A stretch of DNA of 64,000 nt from Lanius collurio (GCA_020086605.1 JACBWW010000008.1:15047068-15111067); one strand, 5' to 3'; positions 1 to 13,820 are shown, counted from the stretch's first letter. The notes: generated by a model not told the origin, from the sequence alone. Numbers and translations: made by a program.

Positions 1-3000
1 TCTTAGCGTATTTAAATGTATATCAAATCACTGTTACTTGTTAATGTGACATTTCAATCATCCTTCTCTTCTTCTACTGAGAAAATACCAAACAACCTTG
101 TTCATGAAACCACCCATGCTAATCACCTTTTCTCCAAAGTTTACCCAAAACATTTGTATCTTTTGAGGATAGAGTTGGGACACTTTTCTTTGTGACTTTA
201 TGGAGTTTCTAGAATACAAAGTTTTAAAGACCTGGTTTATCTAGTTATTCAAAGTTAGAAAACTAACACTGAGATATAATGGAACAGCCTTCAATGATTA
301 AAAGTACTTTGTAACTCTAGGTTAAGACAGGAAACATTTTCTGAAACCGTTTAACACTCTGGAAAGAGACTCAAAAGTCATAATTCAAATACAGCCCCTT
401 TAATTAAGTCTATGAAGATCTTTCTAGCAGAAAAGTCATACTGACTTTTCATATACATGTCTTGTGTGGACGACTTCACTGATCAGAAGAGCCCTTAATG
501 ATTGGGCTTAATTGTCACTCATCAACACCACTGCATCATCTGTCCTGAAGTGGTAATTTCCTGTGATAGCTGTATAATACCACAACAGCAGTGCTCTTCA
601 AATATCAGGTTATTGAATTAATCACGAAGGGGTTTTCATTAGCACTGGGAAAAACTGCCTCAATTTAAAAGACTTAAAAAAAAAAAAAATCTGGTCATTT
701 TAAGGATCATTTTAAGTTTTCAAGGAAACTTAAATGCATGTGATAAACCCAGCAAGGCTGCTGTGCCATATGCTGGTCCTGACCCCTCCAGGAATTCTTA
801 TTAGCAATGTTTCTGGTCTTTCCCTGGAAGTTCTTCTTGCTTTAAACTTCTCATTTTCTTCTGCTGATGGTCGGGCACCACATTTCCTTCAGACTCTTTA
901 CTTGTCATTAGTTACTTATAAAGTCGAAAAGATGATTGTGTACTTTCCAAAGACTTTCAACTTGATCTACTTTGATAATGAGTCTTGTTCAAAAGATGAA
1001 AATCTTTCACCAAAAAGAGATGCTGGTAGGGTTTTCAGGTGTCTCTGCTAAATTGTAGAGGAGTACAGAGTGCAGGCAAAACATTACCAGTTATCTTCAA
1101 TACGTGCCGAAGTTTTGAAGTTACTCGCTCTGGGAGTGCAAACTATCTGAAGCCTTTGGGGACAAAGAAGAGCAGATAAGAGACACCTGGTAACTCCACG
1201 GAGGAAAGAATTATTTCAGCACTTTGTGAGTAGGTACAAATAGAGCACAAACCTTCCAAGTATGCAGCCTTTCAAGGTATGTGTAAGTCAAGCATGCACA
1301 TTCTAGGAAACTTCTCTGAAGTGAAATTTTTGTTTCTGATTCGACTTAAAGATGTGTGTAACTATCAATATAGCACAATTCTAGTATCTGTAGGGTTTTA
1401 CTGCCTGTGAAACGTGAAAACTTGAAAGTCCTAAAGACCCTCAAGAGCACTCCACGTCCATCTCCTGCCATTGTGACTAGATGGATTACTTTTGTTACTA
1501 TCCCTCTGCACAAGCCTTTGCAGGCTGCCTTGCAGATGAGTTGTTCCAGGGCTTCACTATGCTTGCTCCTGGGAAGCTTCTCACCACATCCAGGGGTTGT
1601 ATCTAACTAGCCTGCTGCAGTAGGCCCACGCAGTCTGGTCTGTTCCACCATGGGCACTGGGACAGCTGATTTATTTCCTCTTTGCTGGAACTTCGTACGT
1701 ATTTGAAGTTGAATTCCCTGTGGATGCATACTTGATCAGCGCTTTGGAGATAACATTCTCTACGAGTATGGGTCCTCAAGGCTTTCAGAAAGACAGTGGA
1801 AAGCAACAGCTATCTAAACTCTTCCAGCTGCTGCTAATAAAGTTCCCACTCTTGGCCCTGAGCTGTCTGGTGGCACATGCTATGAAATGTCAGGAAAGGA
1901 AAGCACAGAGCTTGTCTTTTCCTTACATGGATGAAAAGGACTATGAACCTGTCTGGGCTGCTGTAATCATGCTAAGTGTGGCTCTTTGTACTGATGCCCA
2001 ACCAGCAGCCCATGCAAGCCTGCAACTGTCCTCTTACCCATTAACTTTTTTGAACACATGGCTGCTAATCCTGTCCAAAATGCCTGTTCATGGTCTAAGT
2101 ATCACCTAGGTCCTGTTGGACTTTACAGTTACTTTTGAGGGTCAGCTATTGGCATTTTGAGTTCCAGTTTGCACAGGAATTAAAATACAGGCTTTTTTCA
2201 TGCTTGCCTTTTCTTTCATAGGGTGCAAGAAGTGACAGTTTCTTCTGCCCACAGCCAGAAGAAATTATCACTGTTACAGTGTGCTGAAAGCAGTCAGGCC
2301 ACTTTTTGTGCTCTTACAAGCATCAGGATGAAGTTTCAGCATCATCAATACACAAATGATCTTATTACAATGATTTCTTATTTAAATACCTCATTTTTAA
2401 ATGCTTCCTTGTTCTGCAGATGAAATTGCTACAATAACAGTATGGGCCAATTGCTTCCACCCCATTGATGAGATCCAGAAGAACTCCATGGGCAGTGGGA
2501 GCCCAGACCTGCTGACAGATTTCATAACAATATTTGTGTTATATGTGGGGAAGATCCTGGAATAAAAAGTATGTCTGGATGTATCCCTACTACCTTATTC
2601 TTAAAGCGCCTAAGAATGAGGAGTGACTTCATACTTCTGCCTTAACTTTTCAGCTTGACTATCTATTGTCTTCAAGAAAAGCACAAGAAAAGGGATCTTG
2701 AGCTCTTACAGGCTCTAATAAATATCCTGAGATTTGAAAGTGAGATCCAGACACCATGAGAGATAACAAATTGCTGTGATTTCAGCCGGGTAGTACTGTG
2801 ATTTCAACTTTCCCTGGAAGGGTTTTCTAAGGCTTATCTGCACCTGCTTTGGAATAACAGAGCCTGGTGTTTGGAGTGCCCTCATCATCCCCAATAGCAC
2901 AGCTGGTGACTCAGTTTGCCATCCCTAACACAGTTCTTGCTCTTTCTCATGTTTTCTCACTGGGCTTTACTTACTGATATTTTTCTTTCATCATGTATAT

Positions 3001-5971
3001 TTTCTTTTTTTTGTTTTTCTTAAAACTCTCCCAAATGTCAACAAGAGTGATTTTCTGCAGGAGTTAGAAAGGGGGAAAGTGTATGCACCTAGGTCCCTTT
3101 ATTTTACCTTTTTTCAGGTTAACAAGCCAATTGATGCGTGAACAGTGTAACTAGTAACACAGTTGCTTTCTGCACCCTTAAATTAGGCCTAAAAATTATT
3201 GAAAAGGTATCCATGAAAACCTGAAGTGTATTTTACAGCAAAGTCTCTTGAAAGCAAAAGACAAGAATGATCTGTTGCGTATAAATTTATCTTTTCCTTC
3301 TCCCTTCTGTCCCTGCTTTTGTGTTATTACACTGTTAAGAACAGGATTTAAAACCGTGCCAAGTCAGGACCTATAGAATTATAATGTCAATGACATTTGA
3401 AAAAAGTGGGATTTCACTAACGGCCTAATTTATTTCAGTATGTAATGCTGAATAGAAGAACTTAGCCCATAGAGCATTCCCTGAAAGATGTCTAATTTCC
3501 AGTTGCTGAGGAAGCTGTAGTAGAGACCAGTGTAGAGTGGGAAGTCCCTGGGGTATGAGCCCGTGATTCTCTCCCGGTCTGCAAGAGGGCTGGTCCCAAT
3601 GTCTTACTGAAAATACTTTTAAACATGTGCAACAACAGAAATATGCATTCCACACCCAAGTCCTGTTCCTGCAGTGCTACCGGTGAAGGCAAATCACTTC
3701 TGATCTGGGTTATATAGGGTTCTTCCTGCGTCAGGAGCACCAAGTGAGGGCTCCTTACCCCACACCTTGTTCTGTTTTGGGAGCAGGACTGTGAGAGTGC
3801 ATGATTCCTGTGTCACCTCCCCTGGGTACAGCTTCTTCTGCATCTGTGAATCCGTATGGGAAATATTAGAAAAAGTGTGTTCACCTCTTGTTTTTCTGGT
3901 CTGAAGCTCTGTGTAAACCTATGGTGCAGCACAGAGAAAAAAATAGTAGGGAATTTGCATGGTTTCATGTGACTTTTCAGCTTCTTCTTCATATTAGTGA
4001 GAAATGCCCCTGGGGTTGGGTGTTGGGGGAAACAAAAGACTTGTGCTTTGCTCTAAGGAGTTATGACAGGGCAATGAAAAGGAGGTAATGTAATCCTTTC
4101 CAGAGTCTCTACCTGTGTGTCTGGTGTGAGGCACTAAGAGCTCATGCTGATTCATTACCAGTGGAGCCCATAGAAAGGGAATGAGAACGGAAAAATAGGA
4201 ATGGAAGTAAAAATTCCATTTCTTTTTTCTTTTTTTTTTTTTTTTTTTAATGCACATCCACTGATATTGGAACTTCTGTTCTCTGAAACAGTCATAGATC
4301 AGTTTAACCTCTTCCCTAGCATTTCTCATTCTACAGAAGAACTGTGGAGGTGCCTTCCACACACAATATTCTGCTGGGCAAGGAAGCTTGGGAGGAAGTG
4401 TGCTGGATGGATGGCCTTTTTGGTACGGAGTAAAGTAGTGGGAAGGCAAAAGACCAAGGACAGTGTGGAAGGAGAGGGCATGAGCCAGACACAAGTCCAG
4501 GCCTAAAATATGACTACAACTAGTGCAAACCACTTGATGAGTCTGAGTCTAAACTTAGGCATGGATACCAATGACCATACATCTGTAGCCACTGCTACAG
4601 CCCTATTATTTTGGGACATGTTTTCAACTGCAGTTGAAATTCCTTTCTTTCTTTGTGGACCCAAGGAAACACACAGTTTTGCCTGGCTGATATCGCTGCT
4701 GGGATATATTCTGAACATTTAAAGAATCACCCTGTGCAACAGGGATCGGAATGTTCTTCATTTTGACTGCTGCTGTGCTCCTGATCTTTTAATATTTATC
4801 CTTTATGAGTGTCAATGAAGAATGGGCCTGGTGCCCAGATAGTTATAATCTGAATCTACATGGCCCATCTGGCACAAAATACAATGCACTGAAGTGACAT
4901 TTTCATCTTTCAAAGTGTACTTCATTTTTGCTAGAGACATAATAGCAAAAACATCCCCAAATTATATAATTTCTAAAACTTTCCCTGAAAGTTCCAGTTT
5001 ACTGAGGCTCTTGCAATATTTTTTTCTGCATTGCAGCTCACATTGTCAGTCCTAAAGTTGGAGTTTCAAAAAGTAGAATGTTAAGAAGCATTTTAATGTT
5101 TTGATCTGTTGTTTGACTAATCTGAAATGGAGCTTCCAGTGGGGATTCTTCTGTGTGACCTCAGACTCACTCACTACCCAATTCAACTTAGAAAGGTGGT
5201 ATAGCTCTGTTAATTTGTCAGGTAACTGGGGTAAGATTTGTGGTTATAATCACACTTGAGGAGCCATGGTAAACTATCCTGCAAATGCTCAGGAACTTAA
5301 ATTTAGCTGTTCTATTCAGTGAAGCTACTTGGGTATTTGAAGTTCAGTGGGAACTAAGGAGTTTCCCAGAACTAGATCCCAATTAGCTTCTGAATTTGGT
5401 ACAGTTCAAATAATTCCAGAAATAATAAGCAGAAATCATCTGTGTATTGCATTCTAAATGAGAATACACCTTTAAGTTTTCTCTGTCTAGCAAGATCCTG
5501 TGATACAAAACAGTCACATCTGTCTTTACCAACATTCTCCATGACATCTTAATGAAAATTAAGAGATGCATGTTTCCTGTGCCAGCACTACCATGGCAAT
5601 TATTAACTGGCTGAGCTAAAAACTAGCCTCAGATAGAAATAATGAAAACATGAATCCAATGTGACTTGATGATCTCTATAGTTAATAGTCTCATTAGTGA
5701 TGTAACTGTTTTAAATGATGGCAGAATAACTCAATATGCACATTAATGTAACACACTGATAGATTATTAATTATCCAAATGCTGAACTAAATTAATCTCT
5801 TATATAATTCCAGGGAAGTCACATCATGCCAGAAATAAAATTGATCCATATTATTCTTGGTATGATTGTTATGACTAAATTAATGCTGGTTTACTATTTA
5901 AATATCTGATGAAAGCCCAGACAGACTTCCCATACAATCAGAAAACCATGAAATGAATATCAAGGTCTTTT
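1..5971. other. non-coding DNA, no gene recognised
   Basis: I see no recognisable exon, RNA gene or interspersed repeat here. The longest open frames are 129 codons on + (1720-2109) and 179 codons on - (3994-4533). The 179-codon frame runs through the T-tract near 4219-4248, which gives it a run of lysines, and neither frame resembles a known protein. A run of A lies near 677-689. The composition is AT-rich with ordinary vertebrate intergenic or intronic texture. I infer intron or gene desert. Confidence 0.6.
4219..4248. repeat. T-rich homopolymer tract
   Basis: A T-rich run ends with about 18 uninterrupted T at 4231-4248. It reads as a poly-A tract on the minus strand. No retroposed gene body is recognisable next to it. 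Confidence 0.85.
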
Positions 5972-6185
5972 TTAGAGTTGTAGAACTGGATGGCCTCAAG
6001 AGGTTTTGCAGCCCATTTCTTGCTGGAACACAGGAAAAACTATGCCCAGGTTGTTCCTGGCAGATGTTTGTCTAATCTGCTCTGAGGAAATCTTGAATGA
6101 TAGAGATGCCCACAACCTTTCACGACAATCTTTTCCCCTGTTTGACATCTGTAGTGTACATAAATCAGAGGATACTCAGCGATGC
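5972..6185 (-). mobile_element. decayed CR1 LINE 3' fragment
   Basis: The forward strand reads like the reverse complement of the 3' non-coding part of an old CR1. It has the 'tagaactggatggcctcaag' start, then the region on multi-residue deficits written as 'cagatgtttgtctaatctgctct', shortened here to its core TTTGTCTAATCTGCTC. The 'gatagagatgcccacaacct' block and a 'caatcttttcccctgtttga' block follow. This is the usual order in old avian and reptilian CR1 tails. Many substitutions mark it as ancient. No coding sequence remains. Borders are approximate, and family assignment is from memory of CR1 consensus texture. Confidence 0.6.
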
Positions 6186-9100
6186 TGAAAAGCAGCCAGA
6201 TGCCTGCCTCTTCTAACAATCAAAATATATTACTTAGATAATTTTGATGATTTGAGTATTTGTGACCTTGATTTTTATTTGTTACATGTTTGCAGGTCTA
6301 GTCACCAATCAGATACATTGAGATAAAACTAAAATCAGATTGTCTAATATTACACTCTGGATAATGATGTTATGGTGTTAATATACAAGTCCATCCAGAG
6401 GATTGTTCTGTGTTCTAACTTCTTGTTAGGCAGGTACGTGCTGGGTCTTGGGTGAATGCATCTTATGCTACACCAATGATATTGCTGAAGAACCCTCACC
6501 CAGAAAAAATACCCCTTTACCCAGCTAAAAATGAAGATTCAGAGGTCTGAATTTATCATAGCTCCATAGCTGGAATAAGTTAATTCTCTCTGTACCCATT
6601 AGGGGACTGGTATTGTGGTACTTTAATGCTATCAATGTTTTATACAGAATTGCCGTGACTGTCACAAATATCGAGAGAGTGCCTAACTGATTGTCAGACT
6701 CCTCAAGTACCATTGATTTTACTGCTGCAATATTCAGATGATGAGGTAATTGCATCTTATCAGTTTATTGAAAAAGTCTTGTAAAGCAGTCAATGGTCAT
6801 GGACTTATCCAGCTTCTCTTTGTTTCTGTTCTGTTTATTTTTTTTTTTTTTAATTTATCCATTGCATCTGAGTTCTGGAAGGTGGGATAGAGGTCATGAT
6901 GTTGCTCTGTGTCCACAAATAGCACAAGGTTATCACTACTGCTTCCTGCTCTTGGGAAAGAACAGGTGGTGGTAAGAGGCTGACAAATGTAGACTGTCTG
7001 GTACTCACCATGTGAGGCAGAGGAAGACAGCAGGAGTTTAGCTCTGGAGAGAACTTGCACACACAGACACTTGCACTCTGCACACGTGAAGTGGTGTGCT
7101 ACCTGCCTGAGGTGTTTATGCCAATAGGATTTGCAATGAAATGGGAGTTCTAGTAGTCACTACTGATGTGAAAACAGAGGTTTCTCTAGGCTGTGAAACT
7201 GCACTCTCTTCTGGTGCTTGCATTGGCAGAAATGTTATTAAATGACAAATTGCCCATGCTGATTCATAGAGTTCACAGCCATACAACAGTACCCACAACT
7301 CTGCACTGCATGCAATTCATAAGACCCTCACCCCAATCTCAGCTGTATCTTCACAAGAACTGCTTGTATTTCTGGCAATCACCTACCTGTCACCAACTGA
7401 CAGAAACTTTAATCTGATTACAACAATAAAACTGTTTTCTATCTCTGGCGCCTGACTCAGGTTTCAGAGCAAAGTAAAAAGTATGACATCATCCCTGCTT
7501 GCATCTGTGTTGGGTAGCTAATGAAATTACATGAAGGGTTTGAAGACCATTAAAGTCAATGTTGATCCTTATTATTATTAAGAGCACTTTCCAATTTACT
7601 GCACCACAGGGCAAGCTTGAAAGCATCATTTTTCAAAGGTGTGTGCATTGCACTGGATTGCAGCAAAGAGCCCTGCTGGTGGTAGAGGATGCTGGCAAAA
7701 CAGAGAATCAATTCTAAAATTAATTGGCTTAAAGTCTGCATAGATCCTTTCCTGCACAGATCCACACCTCCCATCATTTGATGGCAACAGGCACAATAGT
7801 GACCTTGGGATAAGAAAGCCCCGGGTTTGTTTTTGTGTCTGAGGAGTTGGTGGTTTGCAGAGGTTTCCTCTTGCAGCTTTCTGGACCTCTGGGGCTGTGT
7901 GGGGCATGGCTGAGCTCTGTGCAGGTGCACAATTACCCACCATTACTCCCAGCATAAGCCTGTGAGTCTTCCCCTTACGTGCTCCAGCAGGATGGTTGGG
8001 AATTTTTTATTCCAAAAATTGATATTGACACTTTGAGGCTCAGACCAAAGATACTTAGATGCTTGATGTCCACTTTCCTGAAATGCGTCTGATCCTAAGC
8101 ATTTTCACTTCTGTAGCTGCCTGGGCTTCTCTGTCTTATGTGAAGGTGAATATAAGCTGAATATGATAAATACTGATACTACCAAAAAAAGGCGATATTT
8201 TGTGTAAAAGTGATTGTTCTCTTAAATGATTTAAAGCATATTGCAAAAAAAAAAAACCAACCCCAAAACCAAAACCCAACAAAAAAACTACCTAAGGCAT
8301 TCCCTAGAACATTTTGTTATCTGTTTATTGCGTCTCATGACATTGTTTCTTCAGTCTGCCAGATAAAGGAGAATTTTACTCCAAGTGGTGTAGATTATTC
8401 ATGAGCCTTATGAACAGGTTAAACAGTTCTCTGTATTTTAGAACTTCAAAAAGTGGAAGGAAGAACTCTTTGTATTGGTTATGGTATGAGCAGGAGGAGG
8501 CTCTAGGGATCCCTGTATTTTGCTCAGGAGAAGGTGTCCTTGGTCAGGCTCAAGTTATACAAAAGTGTTTTACAGGCAATGACAGAAATAGAAACTGCCT
8601 AAGTCACATGTGAGCTTTCAAACCAGCCCAGGAAGGTGGCCTAAAAACTTCAGCAAGCACATAAAGGTTTCTTTAGCACAAGAGCTGGCAGGCAGAAGGA
8701 CGGCAGGGAAGGATGCAGATGTCTTCTCTGCAGAAGTTTTTGGGGTACATCTGCCCAGCAGTATGACAGGGTTCCAGTGCCCAAACTGCCTGCTGTGTTA
8801 GGCAGTGCTGGCAGTGGGACTACAGTCATCTTTGCTCCTCCAGTAAGTTTACCACATACTAAAGGGTGTCCCCAGCAGAGAGGAACAAATAGGAGTAGTC
8901 TAGATACACCTCTACCATATCCTGGACTTGTTGCTTCATTTCCTCAGCATCTGTTGACTGGCACCGCAAGACAGACAAAAGCTGTGTTATGTCTTTTCAA
9001 CAAGATCATTTTATTCATACGAAGGCAGTTCCCAAGTTCTGAGAGAGGAAAACTGGGGGAGAAATCTCAAAGATGATAGCCTGCTCATCACACTAACGTT

Positions 9101-12100
9101 GTGATCTTCTCTAAGAATCTGGCAGTAGCTCCACAGCTCTGCCAGGCATCTTCTGAACAGGAATCATCCCTGGCTGATACACCCTAACTACTAAAGCACA
9201 GCAACAGGTCTGAGGTAAGCACATGGGACCACTGGAACTTGGGCAGAAATCTTTCATTTCACACAATCAACTGTTTACTGGTGGAGCAGAAATGTCCAGC
9301 CATGCATTTCCTTCCTGCCTCCCGATGCATTCATGAGGAGAGGGGAGATACATCCATAGGAATCCTCATGAAGAATTAATTCTGCTTTTCAGTTTTGCAC
9401 TGCCTTGTCCCATCAAGCTCACAAGACCTTTGTAATGGTCTGTACTGTCTAAGGAGTGGCTGGGGAAATGGTGTCCTCCGTAGAGTGAATAATGGTGCTT
9501 AATTTTCCAGAGAGGTCATTTACAATGGTGGAAATAGTATAATCAGAATAAGTGTGTCATTTGAATCTCTTCTAAGCGTTCCCCTATCAAATTCTTATTT
9601 TATTTGAAAGATGTATAGCACCAGCCTTAGCACAACAGAGCAGCATCAATTAATACTGGCTGGATAAGGAACTGCATAAAGAGACAGCACAAGCAGAGAT
9701 GGCCCTAAATAAAGAGAATGGAATGACCAAGAAGTCTGCCTCTCATGGAAAAAAAATAGTCTCCTTTCTGCAGACATCACAACCTCACAGCTGCTAAATA
9801 TAAATCAGGAAGGGATAGAGGCAAATTTTTAAAATACTGTGTGTTGCCCCTTGAGTATTTCTGTTATCTGTAACATCCTTCCTAAGTGTGAAGTTGTATG
9901 GAGAGGACTCTTGCTTGTGATAGGTACTTGCCAGGTACTTGCTATACTCGAGCTTGCAGGCCTTGTCCTAGGGATGGGTGGGTGTAGCTCCTGAAACAGT
10001 CATAGTCAGCATGGTCAAAAGCAGTGAGATATACTTTCCTGGTTAGAAGCCATACATTTTCTTTTTTGTTAACACTGGAGTTCCATTATGGAGATATCAA
10101 ACATTATGACTGCATTAATATTAGAAGCAATGTTCTGAAAATCAGAAATTTCTGTGAAATGATGTGCTATGCAAGGTAGTACCCAGCCCTTTGCACCACC
10201 ATTGAAGTCTTCCATATATTTTGTTCCCTCATTTTCATACATAATATACTGCCCATCAGTGTGCTGCCAAGTTTTGCAAACCAGTGAGAGTTAGTGGTGT
10301 TCTGCTTGGAGGCAAAGATCAGACTACAAGCATTTGTAGTGCTTGAACCTTGTCACTTTGAAATACAGAAGTTCCCTTTGAAAACTACAAACACTAATAG
10401 TCCTTTTTTTAGGCAAATATCTGCTGAAGTACTGGTCCATTTGCCCATGTACTAGGGCTTCAGTGGTGCCTGCGATTCCGAAGGAAAGCCAGTCGCTCAG
10501 CTAAGAAATTAAGAACATCTATTCAGAAAAAGCCCTCATTTCTTCCCTTAAAAAAAAAAATAAAAAAAAATCCCTAACCTGCAAGGTCCTTAGGTTAGAG
10601 AAAGCACATATCACTGCAATGAAATCATGAATGTGTCTCCAGAGCCATAGCACATAACAGTTGTCTGGACATTTGGGGCAAATTTCTGTCAAGCCTGATA
10701 AAATCCCTAGAGGCAAGCAGTACAAGAAGGTAATTACAAGAATAGTAGGTGCTAGTTTAAAGCCCAACTGAGTATAGCCTGACAGCTAAGTCTTTTTGGG
10801 CTTTGAGTGTAGGGGAACCCTTGGTTGCCACAAGAGTGTTAGGGCAGGCTCATGGCTATACTTTCCTGTGGAAAAGACCTTTCTGGGTGATTCAGGAAGG
10901 TAAGGGGTTGAGCAACACATTTTGGTGATTTCTCTGCTCACCTTCCCTAATTAGGGAAGAATAAAAAACTTAGCCCTTGTCTGGCAGCCCCCTCAAATGA
11001 GCAGTCACAACGTCTTGCCTTGCCCTTGCCAAGACACTACATTTGTCAAGGGCAAAAATCCTAATCAAAGATCCATCTGAGGTTGGGTGAAGCTGCTCAA
11101 AGGTCTTAGCTTAGGACTGTCTTTCTCTGTCTGTTGTACTTCTATTCAGTGAAGATCAGATGTCCCAACAGAGCCTTAGGGAGGGCAGCTACTTTGACAG
11201 CAGCCTTCATTGTAAATATGATGAAAAATTAAAACTACTGATTAAAACTTATGAGTTTACTTCAGAGTCAGGCTTCTCAGGCAGAGGTACATGGATTACA
11301 CAATCTGGTGCAGAGTCAGCCTGTGGTGGTAGATGTCTGCCCCAGCTGCTGCTGTCTATAGCTGCCACTGTTGGCTGTGGTATCCAGCAGAAATATTTAG
11401 GAAATTGCTTTAAAACTGCATCCATAGCAGGAAACACCCATCCAAAAGTCAGTTTGGAGTCACCAAGGGAGCTCATGACTATTAACTACAGCAGACCTAG
11501 TTAACAACCTGTATTTTAGACTCTAGAGACTCTGCTCCCAGATAACCTTGAGATATTATGATGGGTTTTTATAGGAGCCACTGTGAAGGTATCTTCTTGT
11601 TTAAAGCTTCAACAGAAAGGTACAACCTATGATTCAATCACTTTTGCTAGTCAGTGCCTTTGTGTTAGGCAAGCCAAGGAATGAGCTGCTATTTTATCTT
11701 CTTCTCTCACTCTTTCCTCACATCTGTGTTCAACTACCCGTTCACCTACCTATCATTAATCATAAATTCAATACTAGGCCCCCTGCTAGGTGGCAAGATT
11801 TCACTGATGCAGGTTTGTTTTAAAGAGCTTGTTCAATAAATCTCTATCAAGATCTGTGTTTTTTTGGTTGCCAGCTGGCCTCTTTTCAAAATGAAAGAAA
11901 TTTTCCTTTCTACATTATTGTTACATCATAGCTGAGTGGAAAAAGAAAAGACACACACAAAAAAAGGCCTAACTAGCATAAGGTAAAAGGATATTTTATA
12001 GATATGCATGGATATAGTGGAAACACAATTCCTTGCCGTGGACTGATGCAGTTTGCATTTCAAGATTTTGGAGTCAGGTTCCTCCTTCACCTCCATCAGC

Positions 12101-12470
12101 CTGGGGGCTGCAGAACCATGCTTTAACCACAGTCCAACAAATTTTTTCACAGGTTTAAGTAAAAGACCTTCAACTAATTTACAAGCTAAACTGTGATGTA
12201 TTTCACTGGCTTACCACATTTTACCATTTGCTTCAGAATAATTTAGTGCCTATATATTGGGTGTTCTATCTATACAAAACCATATTGCTGGCTGTTAACT
12301 TATAAAAAATAGGAGAGTGAGAAATATTCTAATTTCTCATCAGTGTAAGAAAAGATAAGAAAAAAATATTAACACATTGGATAATAGCTTTCTGAATAGA
12401 ATTGGATGAGTTTGCAAGAAAGGAGTCCTAGGCACTGATCCTAGCTTCTTTTAGAGCTGGAGTCAGTGTA
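6186..12470. other. non-coding DNA, no gene recognised
   Basis: I recognise no exon, RNA gene or dated repeat in this stretch. It has short T- or A-runs (about 6838-6852, 10549-10570) and the A/C-rich tract listed separately at 8245-8288. Open frames stay at or below about 124 codons, overlap one another on both strands and show no family resemblance. Confidence 0.55.
8245..8288. repeat. A-rich / AACC-type low-complexity tract
   Basis: A run of about 12 A grades into interspersed AACC and AAACCC units and ends in a second A-run. Similar tracts recur in the window at about 15811-15840, 54233-54323 and 56524-56550. I see no gene body that would make it the tail of a processed copy. Confidence 0.8.
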
Positions 12471-12474
12471 ACAC

Positions 12475-12498
12475 ATTATTCCCAATTTTGGGAATAAT
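12475..12498. repeat. perfect 10-bp inverted repeat, 4-nt loop
   Basis: The left arm ATTATTCCCA (12475-12484) and right arm TGGGAATAAT (12489-12498) are exact reverse complements with a 4-base spacer. It sits about 30 bp before a stretch that resembles an ancient dispersed repeat, so it may be part of that element. Confidence 0.8.
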
Positions 12499-12525
12499 AC
12501 ACTTTTTAAGAAGCAGTTAATACAG

Positions 12526-12600
12526 GCCAGATTCTGCTTTAATCTTAATACCATGGATCTGGTATAATGTCATTAATGTTAGTGGTGTTGTGTGTCACTG
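12526..12600 (+). repeat. possible ancient amniote interspersed repeat
   Basis: The block beginning CAGATTCTGCTTTAAT, then ATCTGGTATAATGTCATTAA and TTAGTGGTGTTG, follows the order of an old amniote repeat I remember as 'CAGATTCTGCT...AATCTGG...GTCATTG...GGTGTTAC'. The match is partial and recalled, not computed. I do not name a family. Confidence 0.3.
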
Positions 12601-13316
12601 GTCCACAGTCACTGGGAAGGCACCATCTGCAGCCTGGCTCCACATTTCATAGTCACACTACAATGATAGCTTGGGAACTAGTGAAAAGCAACATATGGCC
12701 AGTACAGAAATCTGCACTTACACTGGGAAGTGAGCAGTGACCTGTTCAGACACTGGTTCAGCAAATCTCCTGGAGAGCAACCCTTAGTAACAAAGGGCTC
12801 CATGAAAGCCAGACATATTTTAAGGAGGAAATCTAAAAGGTGCAGGAGCAGGTCATCCCTGTGTACTGAAAGATGAGCCAGTGGGAAAGAAGACTGGCCT
12901 GGCTGAACAGAGAGCTTTTGCATGAATTCAGGGAAGTAAAAAGAATTTTGACCTTTGGAAGTAGGGCCAGGCAACTCCAGAAGAGTACATGGATGTCATT
13001 AGGTCATGTAGACAGAAATTCAGAAAGGTGAAAGCTCAGCTAGATCTCAATCACTGCTCCAAAACATAATAAAAAGTTTTTTTACAAGTACTTCAGCAGC
13101 TAAAGAAGGTCCATCCTTTATTGGACATGGGAGGAGCATTGTCACCAACGACGAAGGAAAGGCTGAGATACTTGATGCCTTCTTTGCCTCAAATTTTACA
13201 GAAAAACCTGGTATCCTCAAGGCAACCAGTCCCATGAGCTAGTAGGCAGGGACAGGGAACAGAAAAATCCACTTGAAATCCAAGAGGAAGCAATTAGTGA
13301 CCTTCTATTTAACTTA

Positions 13317-13820
13317 GATGCTCACAAGTCTCTGGGACCAGATGGGATCCGAGGGTGCTCAGGGAGGTGGTGGATGGAAGAGCTTACCAAGCTGCTCTCC
13401 ATCCTTTGTCATCAGTCACATCCCAGGGGACTGGAGATTGGCTAGTATAATGGTCATCTACAAGAAGGATCAGAAGGAGGATCTGGGGAACTACAGGCTG
13501 TCAAGCTGACCTTCATGCTGTGGAAGGTTGTGGAAACCATCATCTTGAGCCCATCACACTCAAGGCATGCAGAGGAGAACCAGGGGATCAGGCCCAGCCA
13601 GCATGGGTGAGTGAAAGGCAGGTCCGGCCTGACAAACCCAATCTCCATTTATGACCAAGTGACCTACCTGGTGGATGAGAGAAAGGCTGTGGATGTTGTC
13701 TACTTGCATGTTAGTAAAACCTTTGATACTGTTTCCTATGGCATTCATCTCGCAAAGCTGTCAGGGGATGGCTTACACAGGTATACTGTTCACTGGGTAA
13801 AAAACTGCCTGGGTGGCTGA
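13317..13820 (+). pseudogene. CR1 ORF2 reverse-transcriptase remnant
   Basis: Translated blocks match the CR1 reverse transcriptase that copies LINE RNA at the target site. The start (DAHKSLGPDGI) is in one frame, the YKKDQKEDLGNY block in the next, and the 13611-13820 block returns to the first, so at least two frameshifts are visible. In the motif-A segment the residues read VYLHVSKTFDTV where the family has an aspartate after YL. The codon at 13707-13709 is CAT (His), which removes an expected catalytic Asp. The FADD box expected further on is missing, because sequence after 13960 jumps to the later [16 protein letters not shown] segment (about 14017-14064). The product would be inactive. 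Confidence 0.85.

Noticed and set aside
3994..4533. 179-codon minus-strand frame
   Set aside because: It passes through the T-tract at 4219-4248 (a lysine run), has no family resemblance and overlaps frames on the other strand.
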